Source: Sipunculus nudus (Eukaryota > Annelida > Sipuncula > Golfingiida > Sipunculidae). From it: a stretch of 64,000 nt of DNA. The position numbers and the translations under genes are program-made. Location of the stretch: contig CM049306.1 in NCBI GenBank assembly GCA_026874595.1, positions 85,898,142 to 85,962,141 of the forward strand. The letters run 5' to 3'. The notes beneath the pieces were generated by a model. That model did not search any database. It was not told where the DNA came from and saw only the letters and a list, made by a program, of their open reading frames with translations. Of this stretch, positions 11,780-22,689 are shown piece by piece (the stretch's first letter is position 1; every line of letters begins with the position of its first letter).

Positions 11780-13545
11780 GCATTTTCGCCGGGCTCGCTA
11801 ATGCAGCAGTCTTCCAGATTTTATTAAAATCAACATTATCCAAGATGTTTCTGCCAAATTTTCGTTTAACTTTTGTGTGAAATGTGAGAAGACTGTTTGA
11901 CTGGACTTCGACGCTTGTCGCTCATTGAGGTGACGAAACACCCGACTTGGTAACCCCGGTAACCATGAGGACGCGGCATGCCATATAGCTGGACAGACGA
12001 GATTAAGTATAGTCTCTGGGACCGACAAACGGTGCCTCTCCGTTCTCCCCAGGGTTCATGTCAACTCATTTGCATAACCTAAGACATTAAACGGTACTCC
12101 AAACGAATATTGCCAACTTCCGTGCATATATTTTTAGATGATGAGCACTAACGGGAAATGCAAACTGTCATTGCGATTTCGAACGATCTCAACTCGGTAC
12201 TGTTGATACTGAATTCGTGGATTCGGCCGTCAGACACGGACTCTGGGAATGGAATCCTCATTTAGAGAGGAAGGAACCACTCATCTCTCCAGGGAGACAT
12301 TTTTAAAATATGTTAAAGCGCTTTTTATATTGCGTTAATTCTGTTCTCACTAAGCACCTGGTTTCGCGGGCATATTGGAACCAGTTTTGGAGACCGTTGC
12401 TCCGGTGATAGTGAAATTTGATATAACATTTCATCCCATACGATTTGTGTATCCTCATAGAAAAATGTATCATGTCAGGAATCGTGGCTAAAAGCTCGTC
12501 TTTCTTTCAAATTCAGTTCCAGATAAAGTGAACATATAAAAAAAGCTGTGTTGAAATTCATTGCTGGTTGGTGTCAGTGGCCCAGTTCAGCTCTGACCCT
12601 TGACCTTACCGTGTTTTCGAAATTGCGTCCCCAAATGTGCCCTGCTATGAAATCCAAATTCACAGACCATTTTCGTGGTTGATTCAACAGACTTCACTCC
12701 AATTTTTATCACGTTGTGGTTGCTGTTTAATTAATATTACTTAAAGGTGTATATAACATTATGAGAAATAACAAACAGAAAGGGATTTATAAAATTTTAT
12801 TGAGTGATACATCCGCACACGTTACTTAATGCCACGGGTAGTGACATCGACAGGTATTGAAGCTTGCACGACAAAGCAGTAGCAGTCGGTCAATTAAGCC
12901 GGCATATTGACAAAATACTACGCTCTTTACACAGCGCTTTACCTAAAAGCCTACTACCTATATCGTTTGTTTTGACTTCGTATCCTGAATCTCTACACCA
13001 GAGGGGAGCACTGTATTTTGGTCCAATCAGATGAGACCCTGTGCTGGAAGACAAAACGGTTAACCAGCCAAGCGAGGTATACACGGAGCCAATGTTGTTC
13101 ATTTCGTTTTGAGTGACAGCTCATTGACCCGGCAACCGTTTGAACAGGCCACGGGCTCAGAGAGAATGGCCCGTCCAGTGGTTTCAGGGCGGAGCCTGAT
13201 GCCTGGCGAGTGTTTGTTGACTGGCATTTGGTTGGCTGCTGGTCACATCAGCAGTTTTTCAGCAGACAGGCCCACCACCTGGTATTTAAGTAAATCATAA
13301 ACGGTCAGAGCAGGCAGCGGGATAATTAGTAGATTCTTTAGAAGCGCAAGATTTCTGCTGCCTCGGGAGCGTAACAAAATACGTATTCTTTTATAATATC
13401 ATTCAAAAGAGAACATATCGATTATGAGAAATATCCAACACCAAGTGAATATGTTTTAAAGAGTGAAACATCCACATACTTTTCTAAATGCAACGGGGAA
13501 TTACATCATCAGGTAATGGACCATGCACGGCATCGGGTTTTTTTT
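11780..13545. other. GC-richer unexplained island inside SLC37 intron
   Basis: Higher GC and CpG content than all neighbouring sequence, with no convincing exon. A decayed direct repeat is present: about 12770-12870 and 13420-13540 share 'ttatgagaaata', 'gtgaaacatcc'-like and 'aatgcaacggg'-like blocks. The paired blocks could be remnants of a retroelement with terminal repeats or of a segmental duplication; a cryptic promoter is another possibility. Nothing decides between these. Confidence 0.35.
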
Positions 13546-14310
13546 GTGACAGATTCCTGGAATAAAATCGGCATTCATTTTTTTCATTTTATCTGTAACA
13601 TCTCTCTTAAGTTCCTCTGAATGTGTTACATTCCTCTGACAAAATAGTGAATGCCAGACACCATGATTTGAAATTCTTACAAAGCTTAACTTTGAAAGTT
13701 TAAACTGTTGCTATCTGAAAAAAAGTATTTTGATTTTAAAATTATCCGGGATATCCTTAATGTCCTGCTGTTTGACTACGCTTTTCATTTGTGTTGACTG
13801 TTATGATCATATTTTTGTTTTTAATTTGAATATGAGGGAAATTTATTTTTGTGTACCTAGATAGGATTTTTATTTTAATTAAAGATGTGTTAATGATCTT
13901 TTTGTTAAAATATTTATGTTTATGTTAAATATATCTAACATTAATGCAAAAGGCTTAAATCAGATTTGATTAACCATGCTCAGTTTTGTGTTAAATGAAG
14001 TTTTGCTTAAAGTAAATACTTTAAAGAACATACAACTGGCTTTGAGATTATTAAACCACTATCTATATGATATAGATTATGGTAACCAAATGTACAAAGA
14101 TTGTGTTACAATAACAGTTTTTAAAAAAGTTACAAAGGTCCCTTATTAATTTTAGTTTACAATGGCCAATTGCATATTAATGACATGACTCCGTAACAAA
14201 ATAATTAATGATAATACGCTGTTCTCCATTTTTATTATCATTTTTTATCCGTCCTCCTGCTCTAAAGATTTTTCATTTTCGTTCGAGAAACGATTTTAAA
14301 AAATTATGGC

Positions 14311-14513
14311 GTAACTGCATACAAAAAATGCTAGATTTCATTGGAATGGCTAAACATATTATCATGAAACTTTTTTCTCTTGTTGATTTTGAAGAACTTT
14401 CATTGCTTCAGTTTAATTGGGAAAACACCTACAAACTTTCGCCTTCAGATGATAAGATGCCTTTTGTGGATGTTTTCCTAGTCAGCTTAGTGCAATGACC
14501 CGTGGGTCACTTG
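14311..14513 (+). mobile_element. Helitron-like terminal copy abutting a splice acceptor
   Basis: Homologous to 7365-7575 throughout ('gctagatttcattggaatgg', 'ttgattttgaagaacttt', 'cttcagatgataag') and ending in the family tail 'tgacccgtgggtcacttg'. Only 10 bp separate the tail from the SLC37 exon at 14524, so the branch-point region of that acceptor lies inside the repeat. Confidence 0.65.
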
Positions 14514-14523
14514 TTATTTTCAG

Positions 14524-14589
14524 CTGCTGATACCATTCCTTCATCAGCACTTCGGCTGGATGTCGGTCTTCTTTTTATTCATCATACTG
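14524..14589 (+). CDS. SLC37A3: SLC37-family sugar-phosphate exchanger, internal exon
   Basis: A 66-nt exon, phase 0 to 0, between acceptor 'gttattttcag' and donor 'gtaagtat'. It encodes LLIPFLHQHFGWMSVFF then LFIIL. SLC37A3-like proteins have a short loop ending LGWMWVFYFFI here, so the HFGWMSVFFLFI motif and its position after VGQ fit well. It forms the loop and start of the last membrane helix. Confidence 0.85.
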
Positions 14590-14730
14590 GTAAGTATAAT
14601 TACACTTTCTATATGTTTTACATTTTTTAAGTATAAAATTTTTAAAGTTAATATTTTTGAAAAATTGTAAGCTTTTGTAATTAGTCAAAACATGTATCCC
14701 TAATCAGTATTTTAGGTGTAATTTGCAAAT

Positions 14731-15562
14731 AATATCAGTGGCGTATCCAGGATTTGAAAATAGAGGGGGTGCAGCCCTAAAGTCGGGAAGGGGGCTGTTC
14801 TGCACACTCTTTTAAATTACATTACAGTCAATATCATTCTAAACTATTGTTCTTTCATCACAAATTTTCAAGCAATACAACAAAAGTTTTAGAACTGATA
14901 ATAAATAAACATTATTATATCAGATATATATCTATATTCACATTACAGACAATATCTTGCTAAGCTTTTGTTCTTTCTTTTCCATATGGGACTAACATTA
15001 CCACACTCGTGCATAGAGAAACATGAAATAATTTATTTATTTATTTATTATAATATTGTGAAGGGTGGCCTGTACCAGAATAAGAATTCTGTTATAAGCA
15101 GGGCCCTCTTCCAAGATATACAAGATATTATAAACAATGGAACATGATAATAAAAATACATAAAAGTACATGTACAATGCGAAATATAAAAGACATAATG
15201 AGACTGTAAAATCAATACAAAGGAATGATAATATCATAAAATTAATAAAAGGGACGGTACTAACAGCGGTAAGAGCAACGATAACATCTAGAACAATTTC
15301 GTGGTGTGATAAGATTATGACATCATTGTAAAATTGGAGAAGTACGAACGTGATAATTTTTTAAAATGCTTCAAATTAGAAGCAAACTTAATGTGTTTAC
15401 TTATACGCCATATTTTATCTAAGTGTGTGTATACTTAAATAATCGAACATAAAATAAACGTGAGAGTTAACAAACATAACACTTGCCAGAAGTTGAATGG
15501 CAGAAGTCTTAGCAGAATAAGGGGGGGGGGGGGCGCCCTCCTATGAATACGCCCCTGAATAT
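14731..15562. mobile_element. hAT-like non-autonomous element, nested LINE tail inside
   Basis: The left end 'cagtggcgtatccagg' (14736) and right end 'aatacgcccctg' (to 15557) are inverted versions of the common hAT-type terminus CAGNGGCGTA. The 5-bp direct repeat AATAT flanks both ends (14731-14735, 15558-15562). The termini are bordered by G runs, including G13 at 15521-15533. A probable - strand LINE 3' end lies inside (15021-15240). The 5-bp duplication fits the hAT5 branch. No transposase. Confidence 0.5.
15021..15240 (-). mobile_element. Probable non-LTR retrotransposon 3' end with (AAAT)n tail
   Basis: On the - strand the sequence passes through 'ggaagagggccctgcttata', 'cttattctggtacaggccac' and 'ccttcac', then ends in a 'taataaataaataaat' tail. 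Short 3' tails of this kind are typical of truncated LINEs. No reverse-transcriptase residues remain, so the clade is uncertain. Confidence 0.45.
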
Positions 15563-15929
15563 GAAACTACTTATAACCATGGCTAACTGCCTTATAATTG
15601 CTGTTTCTCTTTTAACCTGAAATGCAGATTCCCTGTGCGTGTTTGATATATGCAAATTGTAAATTCTAAACATACGACCAATTAATGTTTTCACTGCATA
15701 TTATGTTTACATCAAAACAATATTTCTTTAACTGTGTGAAAATGCCTTCTTTCCCATATCTTCAGTTTGCTTCAACTTTTATTGGTTTAATTCAGACTGT
15801 TCCATGCAATCTGCCTTCAAATTGAAAATTGCTATAAGCACATCTTGTGACCAAAAAGAAAGTGTCATGCATTAATTCAATGAATGTGTGGTGGGGGAAA
15901 TTTTCAAATCTTCTTCTGCTTAAACATAA

Positions 15930-16575
15930 ATTTTGTAACCACTGCACCTAGAATCTTCTCACTTGACATACAGGGGGTCATTGGAAAATCTCCTTGGAAA
16001 TCTGAAATTAGGTCTCTGTTATCCATATCCTTTGAGCTATGGAGCTCAGAAAAAAAAACCCAAGAATAAATAAAATTTGATACCATAGCTGCAGTATCTG
16101 AATAACTTATGCATTGATCACCATGATTCTTTGCATGCATATTGATCATGGAGTGTTTCATCAGTTCCTGCAGACCAGTCGTGTCACCTATACTTTTCGA
16201 ATTTTCTCTAATTTTTTAGACCTTCATAGATGCAGTCGTCTGTTAACTGGGCGAAATCGTGACCAATGGATCTAGAAACCTAGGCAAATCTCCTTGGAAG
16301 CATGAAATTAGGTCTCTGTTACCCATATCCTCTGACCTGTGAAGCAGTCATCCATTTACAGGGCACAAATTGTAACCATTTGACTTAGATTCTTCAAACT
16401 TTACATCCGGGATGGTCCTAAGCAAATCTCCTAGAACACCTGAAATTAGGTCATAATCACCTATATTCTGCAAGGTACGTACCAGGACACGATTTGAGCA
16501 CCCTATAGGAAAGACTTGCATGAATGGTTACATTTGAATCTTGAAACTTTGTACCCATGGGCCACTTGTTACTAT
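15930..16575 (+). mobile_element. Helitron-like repeat fragment
   Basis: Core monomers with 'ccttggaaatctgaaattag' and 'cctagaatcttctcacttga', decayed palindromes (about 16446 'aggtcataatcacct'), and a family tail 'tacccatgggccacttg' at about 16551. The head is missing. Confidence 0.5.
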
Positions 16576-17269
16576 TTTAAGAACCCCTATGGGGCGGACT
16601 GCATATTCATTCTGAATTTTGGCCATATTTTTCTAAAAAAGCCAAGGAGGATGATGACGTATCTGTTACACACCTGGACGATCATGGTTCATGACCTTTT
16701 GCCAGGGCCGGGGACTCAACTGGGCTTTCGATTGAAGACAATCAAAGACGTTAATTATACACCTGTATGACGACTTATGCAGTCAGTCATTGCTCAAAAT
16801 GATTAACTCATAATTTCATAGAGGTTATGGACATACAAGCCTCTTTAAATAAAGTTTTACAGTATGTATCGCATGTGATCAATTCGTAAACCCTTTTATT
16901 CTTAAAACAACAGGGAGAATTGGGGGTTTAATGCCCTTTATTTTATCATTTAAACATACTTCTATGCCTTAACAACATGAGATTGCTGGTTATCCTTTTT
17001 ACATAACCTTATTATTTAATGAGCATTAATTAATTATTAGTGAATTCTTGTTTGATATCTGCTTGCACTTTGTGCACGTTCCGGGACCATGGCCGCCCTC
17101 GCCTCCTATAATGTCTTAATGTCCACAGGCTTCGTAGCCCGATTCTATCTAGGTTGAACACCCCCTTGTAAAGGACACATCGTCCGGTCCATGACTGTCC
17201 ACAATAGAGGGGTTTCTCCGTATAACAAACACCAGTGGATTTTACTTGATCAAAAGTAATTTAATTTTT

Positions 17270-19115
17270 AACTAACCTGTGAGCTTAAGCGATGGTGCGT
17301 CCTCGTGCGTCGTCTATACGTTTACCCAAATTATCTCGAAAACGACAGGAGCTAGCATCACCAAACTTTATGCATAAAATCAGTCATCTGAAAAATTCTA
17401 TCGATTTTTTTTGGCTATCTGCATTTAATTAGATTATATAGGGAAAAAGCTTAAAAACCTTTTAAAATCTTCTTCTCTGAAACCATCCAGCCAATATTTC
17501 ACAGAAATAAACCCAGAAACCCTCTTTCTCAATTTTGTTCGAATTATTCCAGTTCGGTGATTTTTTGGCCGAGTAACAGGAAGTTGAATTGAGTCATCTG
17601 TCTAAAAAAAAGCATACTAAAATTTCAATCTCACAAACGGTTGGAGCTATCATCACCAAATTTTATGCCAATGTTGGTCACATCCGTCATATCTGAAATT
17701 GAGGTATTGGTCACTCCACCTGCATCGGCCTCTTTTGTACGGGGGTCATCAGTGCCTGTATCATACTGAGGGCTACAAAGAACTTCTTCACTGAAACCAT
17801 ATGGCCAAATTGTTTAATATGGCACAGAATTGATCCTAGGGTAGTGCTTCCTGAAGTTTGTTCAAATGGTCTCTGACTTTAGTGACTTTTGGCCAAGTTA
17901 TGGGAAGCTGAATTTAGTCCTATGCCATAACAGCCCATTTTAGCCCAGTGGATACAAAGATCTTCTTCTCAAAAACCACTGGGCCAAATACTTTAATCTT
18001 ACACAATCATTATACTCAGCTGTTGATAATTCAAGTTTGCTTAAATGGGTTTGGTTCAGTGCTTTGGCTGGTTTAAGGGAAGCTGAACTGAAGCCTTCCT
18101 ATATGAGTTATAAACCTGCAAAACGTTTTTCGACTGACGCCACTGAAGCCAATTTGTTAACTATTTTACAAGAATAATCCCCACAATAATTCTTATAATA
18201 ATTGTCTTTAATGGTTCCACAAGAATGATTTTTGGCTAATTATGGAGATTGAATTGAGTCATTTTACCAATTATGTGAGCTGTGTGAAGCAATAACAGCT
18301 AGCCTGGCACCAGTTTATCAGCTTCTATTACATCTTTTACATCATGCCTCTAGACATTTAGATTTCAGGTTAAATAGCTTGGCAGACTGGCAACTATTTC
18401 AGATTTTGCAACAGGCCAAAGGTCAGCCGGGATCTATTTATAGCTTTCGCAGACTGGCAATTTTATCAGATTAGGCAACAGGTCAAGAGTTCACTCAGTG
18501 CAGCCAGGTATAGGTCAAGAGTTCACTTAGTGCAGTGGCTGCATTTTATTTATATCTTTTGCAGACTTTCCACTGTATCAGATTTGGCACAAAGGTCAGT
18601 CTGGATCTATTTATAGTTTTGGCAAACTGCCAACTGTGTCAGATTATACATCAGTACAGAAGTTCATTCAGTCTAGCCAGATGTAGGTCAAGAGTTCACT
18701 CAGTGCAGTAGCTTGAGCTTTGTCACAGTTCACTTGGGTCAAATGATTCTCTCACCTAAGCCTAGTCAGCCCAGTGCATCAGACTCAAGAGAAGTTTAAT
18801 GTATTGGCCTGATATTTTGACCTGTCTATGCGTCTTTGATGGCTTTCTTGTTCACAAGACAGGTGTCGCCACTTACAATGACTTCTGCACATGTATGTGC
18901 CTGCTAATTTCTCCAAAGGAATTTGATATATCAGCCTAAAATTATGCACATTTATACATTTCCTGAAGCTTTGTCGTATACAAGACTTGTGGCGCCACCT
19001 ACAATAATTTTTGCACAGCGTTTGTCCCTGCTTATTTCTCAGGAGGAGATATCAGCCTGAAATTGGGCATATGTATACATCTCCGATACCTTCGTCATAT
19101 ACAAGACATGTAAGC
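17270..19115 (+). repeat. Three degenerate tandem repeat families
   Basis: 17270-18110 holds ~160-bp diverged units ('acgacaggagctagcatcac', 'cttcttctctgaaaccat'-type strings). 18370-18730 holds repeated 'cagactggcaact' and 'aggtcaagagttcact' blocks. 18830-19110 holds ~125-bp units centred on 'gtggcgccacctacaat'. The last family also occurs at 21480-21800, and its 'ggcgccacc' motif recurs near 51459 and 57143. Confidence 0.55.
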
Positions 19116-19648
19116 TACTTGAAAAGTAATGGCCCAGCATTGAAGCATTATACCTGGTGTATAAACCATTGCACAGGTTTGCATTAGGCCAGTAGGCCTT
19201 GTTTTCGTAACATGTTACTTGGTTGTGAGAAGGGCATTGACCTTAGGTAAGTCTGACAAAGTTTTTTTTCAGTGCTTTAAGGGCTATCTTTCTTCTGCTT
19301 GATGCATGGTGGTTTAACGGTTAGGGAAGTGGAATTGTGCCTGCAGGTTTTGGGTCCAAAACATACGGCCTTCCGCGCCAAAAGTCCTGACAAAGTCTTT
19401 ATCACAAAGGTGAGCCCTTTCCACCTTGGAGTAAATGGGTACTGGTCATGCATGGACAACAGGCAAAACCTATTTGTAATGAATAACCCTATATAGCGCC
19501 TTTTATAGCTGCATGGTTTGTATGCTCCCCAGGAAGATGAGAGCAACTACAAGAATGAAAAGGCCTAATAGACCAAGAAGGTGAAATGGGATGAGACTGA
19601 CATTGTCTATATAAACATATTCCCTTTATCTTTACATGTTAGTTGTTA

Positions 19649-19806
19649 CTTGTACCACAGGCGCTTGAATTGCTATTAATGTAGATTTCGGTTAAATTTG
19701 ATATTTTTCTGGGTCATTTCCTTATAACTATTACTTATCTGATAATTTCCTAGCGTTTTTCACACTAAATCTACACAAATAGCAATTCAAGCGCCTGTGC
19801 TTGTAC
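19649..19806. mobile_element. 144-bp MITE with near-perfect 22-bp termini
   Basis: The element at 19656-19799 has the inverted termini CACAGGCGCTTGAATTGC followed by TATT at both ends, extending with mismatches to ~34 bp. It is flanked by the direct repeat CTTGTAC (19649-19655 and 19800-19806). A 7-bp duplication does not match the common classes (2, 3, 4, 8 bp). P-type and Dada-type elements are candidates, but the termini alone do not decide. A relic lies at 6630-6735. Confidence 0.8.
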
Positions 19807-19933
19807 ACTGTCCTGACTCTGCTTGCTTACATGCTTGATTATATAATCTGATTATTCTACTCTGTTTTATCACATTGACCATACTTTAAGATTTTCTGAC
19901 TTTTAATGTTGGCGTTATTGATGATATTTTCAG

Positions 19934-20107
19934 ACTGTCCTGACTATATTCTGCATCTTACCTGTATTGATAAAAGAAATTAAAAGCATGAGAGCTCGAT
20001 GTCGACAGCAACGGGGGGCTCAGCTGGAAGAAGAAAACTGTGACGAACTAATACTCCTCCTCGGCCCAAGTCTTATTTTACGACTTGTTTTGTTAGGCTG
20101 TCAATAG
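19934..20107 (+). CDS. SLC37A3: SLC37-family sugar-phosphate exchanger, terminal coding exon
   Basis: The last coding exon follows acceptor 'gatattttcag' in phase 0 and ends at TAG (20105-20107), encoding 57 residues. TVLTIFCILPVLIKEI is the final membrane helix and matches the family pattern hydrophobic-P-xxxREI. A basic cytosolic tail KSMRARCRQQRGAQ and the acidic LEEENCDE follow. The tail then ends with a hydrophobic stretch, LILLLGPSLILRLVLLGCQ, that I do not recall in SLC37 relatives. No dilysine ER-retrieval signal is visible at the end. Confidence 0.8.
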   Translation, partial: TVLTIFCILPVLIKEIKSMRARCRQQRGAQLEEENCDELILLLGPSLILRLVLLGCQ

Positions 20108-20416
20108 CAGATAGATTTTTGCATACATACTTTTTTGATAACTATGGATCATTATGTAACAAAATTGATGTTTGCATTTCTCCTTCCAACATGCATCTAT
20201 GATAAATGTTAGCCATATTAAAATGAAGGTTGAATATCACTCGAAAAACCACCATTTTAAACCGACAAATAGACAACTTTTCATATTTAATCGGGGGTAA
20301 TTTTTCCTACAGAGTGGGTTACCACTCCCAAAAACGTTGTATTTACATATTTAATAAGATTTTTTTTAGCATAAATTTGCATTTCTGTATGAATTAGTGG
20401 AATTAATTATAAATTA

Positions 20417-20422
20417 AATAAA
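20417..20422 (+). terminator. Candidate polyadenylation signal of SLC37 gene
   Basis: The first well-placed AATAAA after the stop codon, 310 bp downstream, in AT-rich sequence. It implies a 3' UTR of roughly 330 nt. Not proven without transcript data. Confidence 0.4.
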
Positions 20423-21240
20423 TCTATTCATTATTTGGCTTTTATAGAAGGAATAATGCAGCCCGGGTACAAAATATTCAAATTTGATAGGGATATAATG
20501 TATGTCTTTACAAACTCCCATATCTTTGAATTGATTAAATGCAGATGAACACATGATATCGCCAATGCAGCCTCTCGTGTAAATAGAGGAAAAAAAAACA
20601 CTGGCTTGTAAAGCTGGAAGCCCATTTATGCAGGCAAGCGTGATTCAGCCAGACGTTCATAAGCACTGTCTTATCTGACCATCTCCAATATAGCAGCTTA
20701 TACATGCTATTGACTCTGTTGATTTAATGTGATCATTTAACAAATATGAGGCTGCAATTAATTTTGTGTATGCTGCGCGGAAGATTAAGTGAAACTTGCA
20801 AAACTTGCCGTTTATTCGTAAATGCAAGAACATGTGAAGCTTTGCAAACGGGGTCTGTTGATACAATCAAGATAAAGTTCTAATGCAATATATCATTGTC
20901 ATTTCTAAGCTTTTCAAGTTTATGCTACCATTTTAATTTTAACTCAACAACAGACCATATGAAGACAAGACAATATTAAATTTCAGGAAAATTTCTAATG
21001 AAAAGCGTTATGTTCAGTGCACACGCAGCTGTATTGAATGAATGGGCTGGACAGGCTGTCCGCCAGGGGCGCTAGTTGTTTGCCTGCAATTTTTCAGGCA
21101 GGCAGGAATAAGCCTATACCATACACGGGAGTATCGGCATTAGTGATATCCCGTATTATGCAATTGAGACAAACTATCGAGATTAATGGCAGTGGTCTCT
21201 TCATAAGAAGATCAAAATGTGAGTATTTGTATCCGCCAAA
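20423..21240. other. Intergenic sequence between convergent genes
   Basis: No gene, RNA or recognisable repeat. Short open frames are chance frames. Confidence 0.3.
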
Positions 21241-21249
21241 ACAAAGTTT

Positions 21250-22680
21250 TTGACCGGGTTCTGCCGCTGAAGACTACTGGACCGATTTTTCCGAAACTTA
21301 ACCCAGTAATCGGGTTACATGTTAATTGGTGCCTAACCATTTCCCGTTGACCTCTGACATTTATTTTACGCAGTGTGTCCATCTGTGTGCGTCTGTGTTT
21401 ACACATTAAACCACATATCTTCGGACTCATTTGGCAGAATTTTGCACCAGTGTAGCTTTTGGGTAGCTTGATATCATACATGAAAATGGTGGCGCCACCT
21501 GCAAGTATTATTGCGCAGTGTCCATCTTTTCGTCTGCTTTGGGTTAATTAATATATCTCATTTCTCTGCAGTGGTTTGACTAATTCACCTGAAATTTGGC
21601 ATGCATATACATCCTGGATAGCTGTCTTGATTTTATGACAAGTGGCGCCACCTACATTCACGTTCATTCTGCAGATATCCATGCTAATATCTCTGGACTG
21701 GTTTGACGTATCATCCTGAAATTTTGCACGTGTTTAGGTTTCACGTAGCTCTTTATCATACTAGAAACTGGTGGTGCCACCGTCAACCATTTTTGCACAG
21801 CGTCCATCTGTTCGTCTGCCTTGGGTTAAAATCACTCACGTCTCGGCAGTGGTTTGACTTATTTCACCTGAAGAAAATATTTTTCCTTTTGTATCTCATT
21901 TACAACAAAATTTATTTCATGTGGATATATCTTCGGGGGAAAATAAAAACTAAAACATATTCAGAAGGCAAGCAGGAAGGGGGACAACAAGAGGAAGACG
22001 CGGAGGACATAAATTCCACAAATTTGCTTGTTATGTATTGATGTCAGCATGAAATAGAATGGCTCGTTTTCGCACTTCTAAAAACAGATGTCTCCACCAT
22101 TGCATATAAGTTATATCAGTAAAGACCTAATGAGAAATGTGAAGCGGATCAAAACTTATGGGGTTCCCCATAATTTTGATTTTTGGCAGTGTGAGGTTAA
22201 GGCCAAGATTACTGGTTTACCAACTCATCCAAGCTTTTAGTAAGAACAATGAGTTTTTCAAATTTGGGAGGAAAATATGCAGCCCTTCAAAAGTTACCAC
22301 ATTTGCAAGACAATAATTATTGTTTGTCTGATTTGACCTATTCAAGGTAACCGGGTTTCAAATTCGGGTATGAACTTGGTAGAAACAATTTGTGTACCGA
22401 ATTCGAGGACAAATTGTGAAGCCCTTCAATAGTTACGGTGTTCACAAGAAATTTACATTTCAGCAGTTTTGACCTTGAAGATGATATTCTAGGTCGTCAG
22501 TTTCGAACTCGGCTGAGAACTTGGTAGGACCAATTTGTGTACCAAAATTGAAGTAAAAATGTGAAGGGCTTCAAAAGTTATGGGGTTCACAAGAATTTTA
22601 CATTTTGGCAGATATGACCTTGAAGAGGTAGGTCAAGGTCACCGGATTTCGAACTCGTCTTAGATTTGGGTGGGAAAAAT
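21250..22680 (+). repeat. Degenerate tandem repeats
   Basis: 21250-21870 has ~130-155-bp units with 'gtggcgccacct' (21490, 21645, 21772) and 'catctcggactggtttgac'-like blocks. 22130-22680 has ~135-bp units with 'aaaagttatggggttcacaa', 'gaacttggtaggaccaattt' and 'ttgaccttgaag'. The second family recurs at 37150-37690. Confidence 0.6.
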
Positions 22681-22689
22681 GAGCACATA

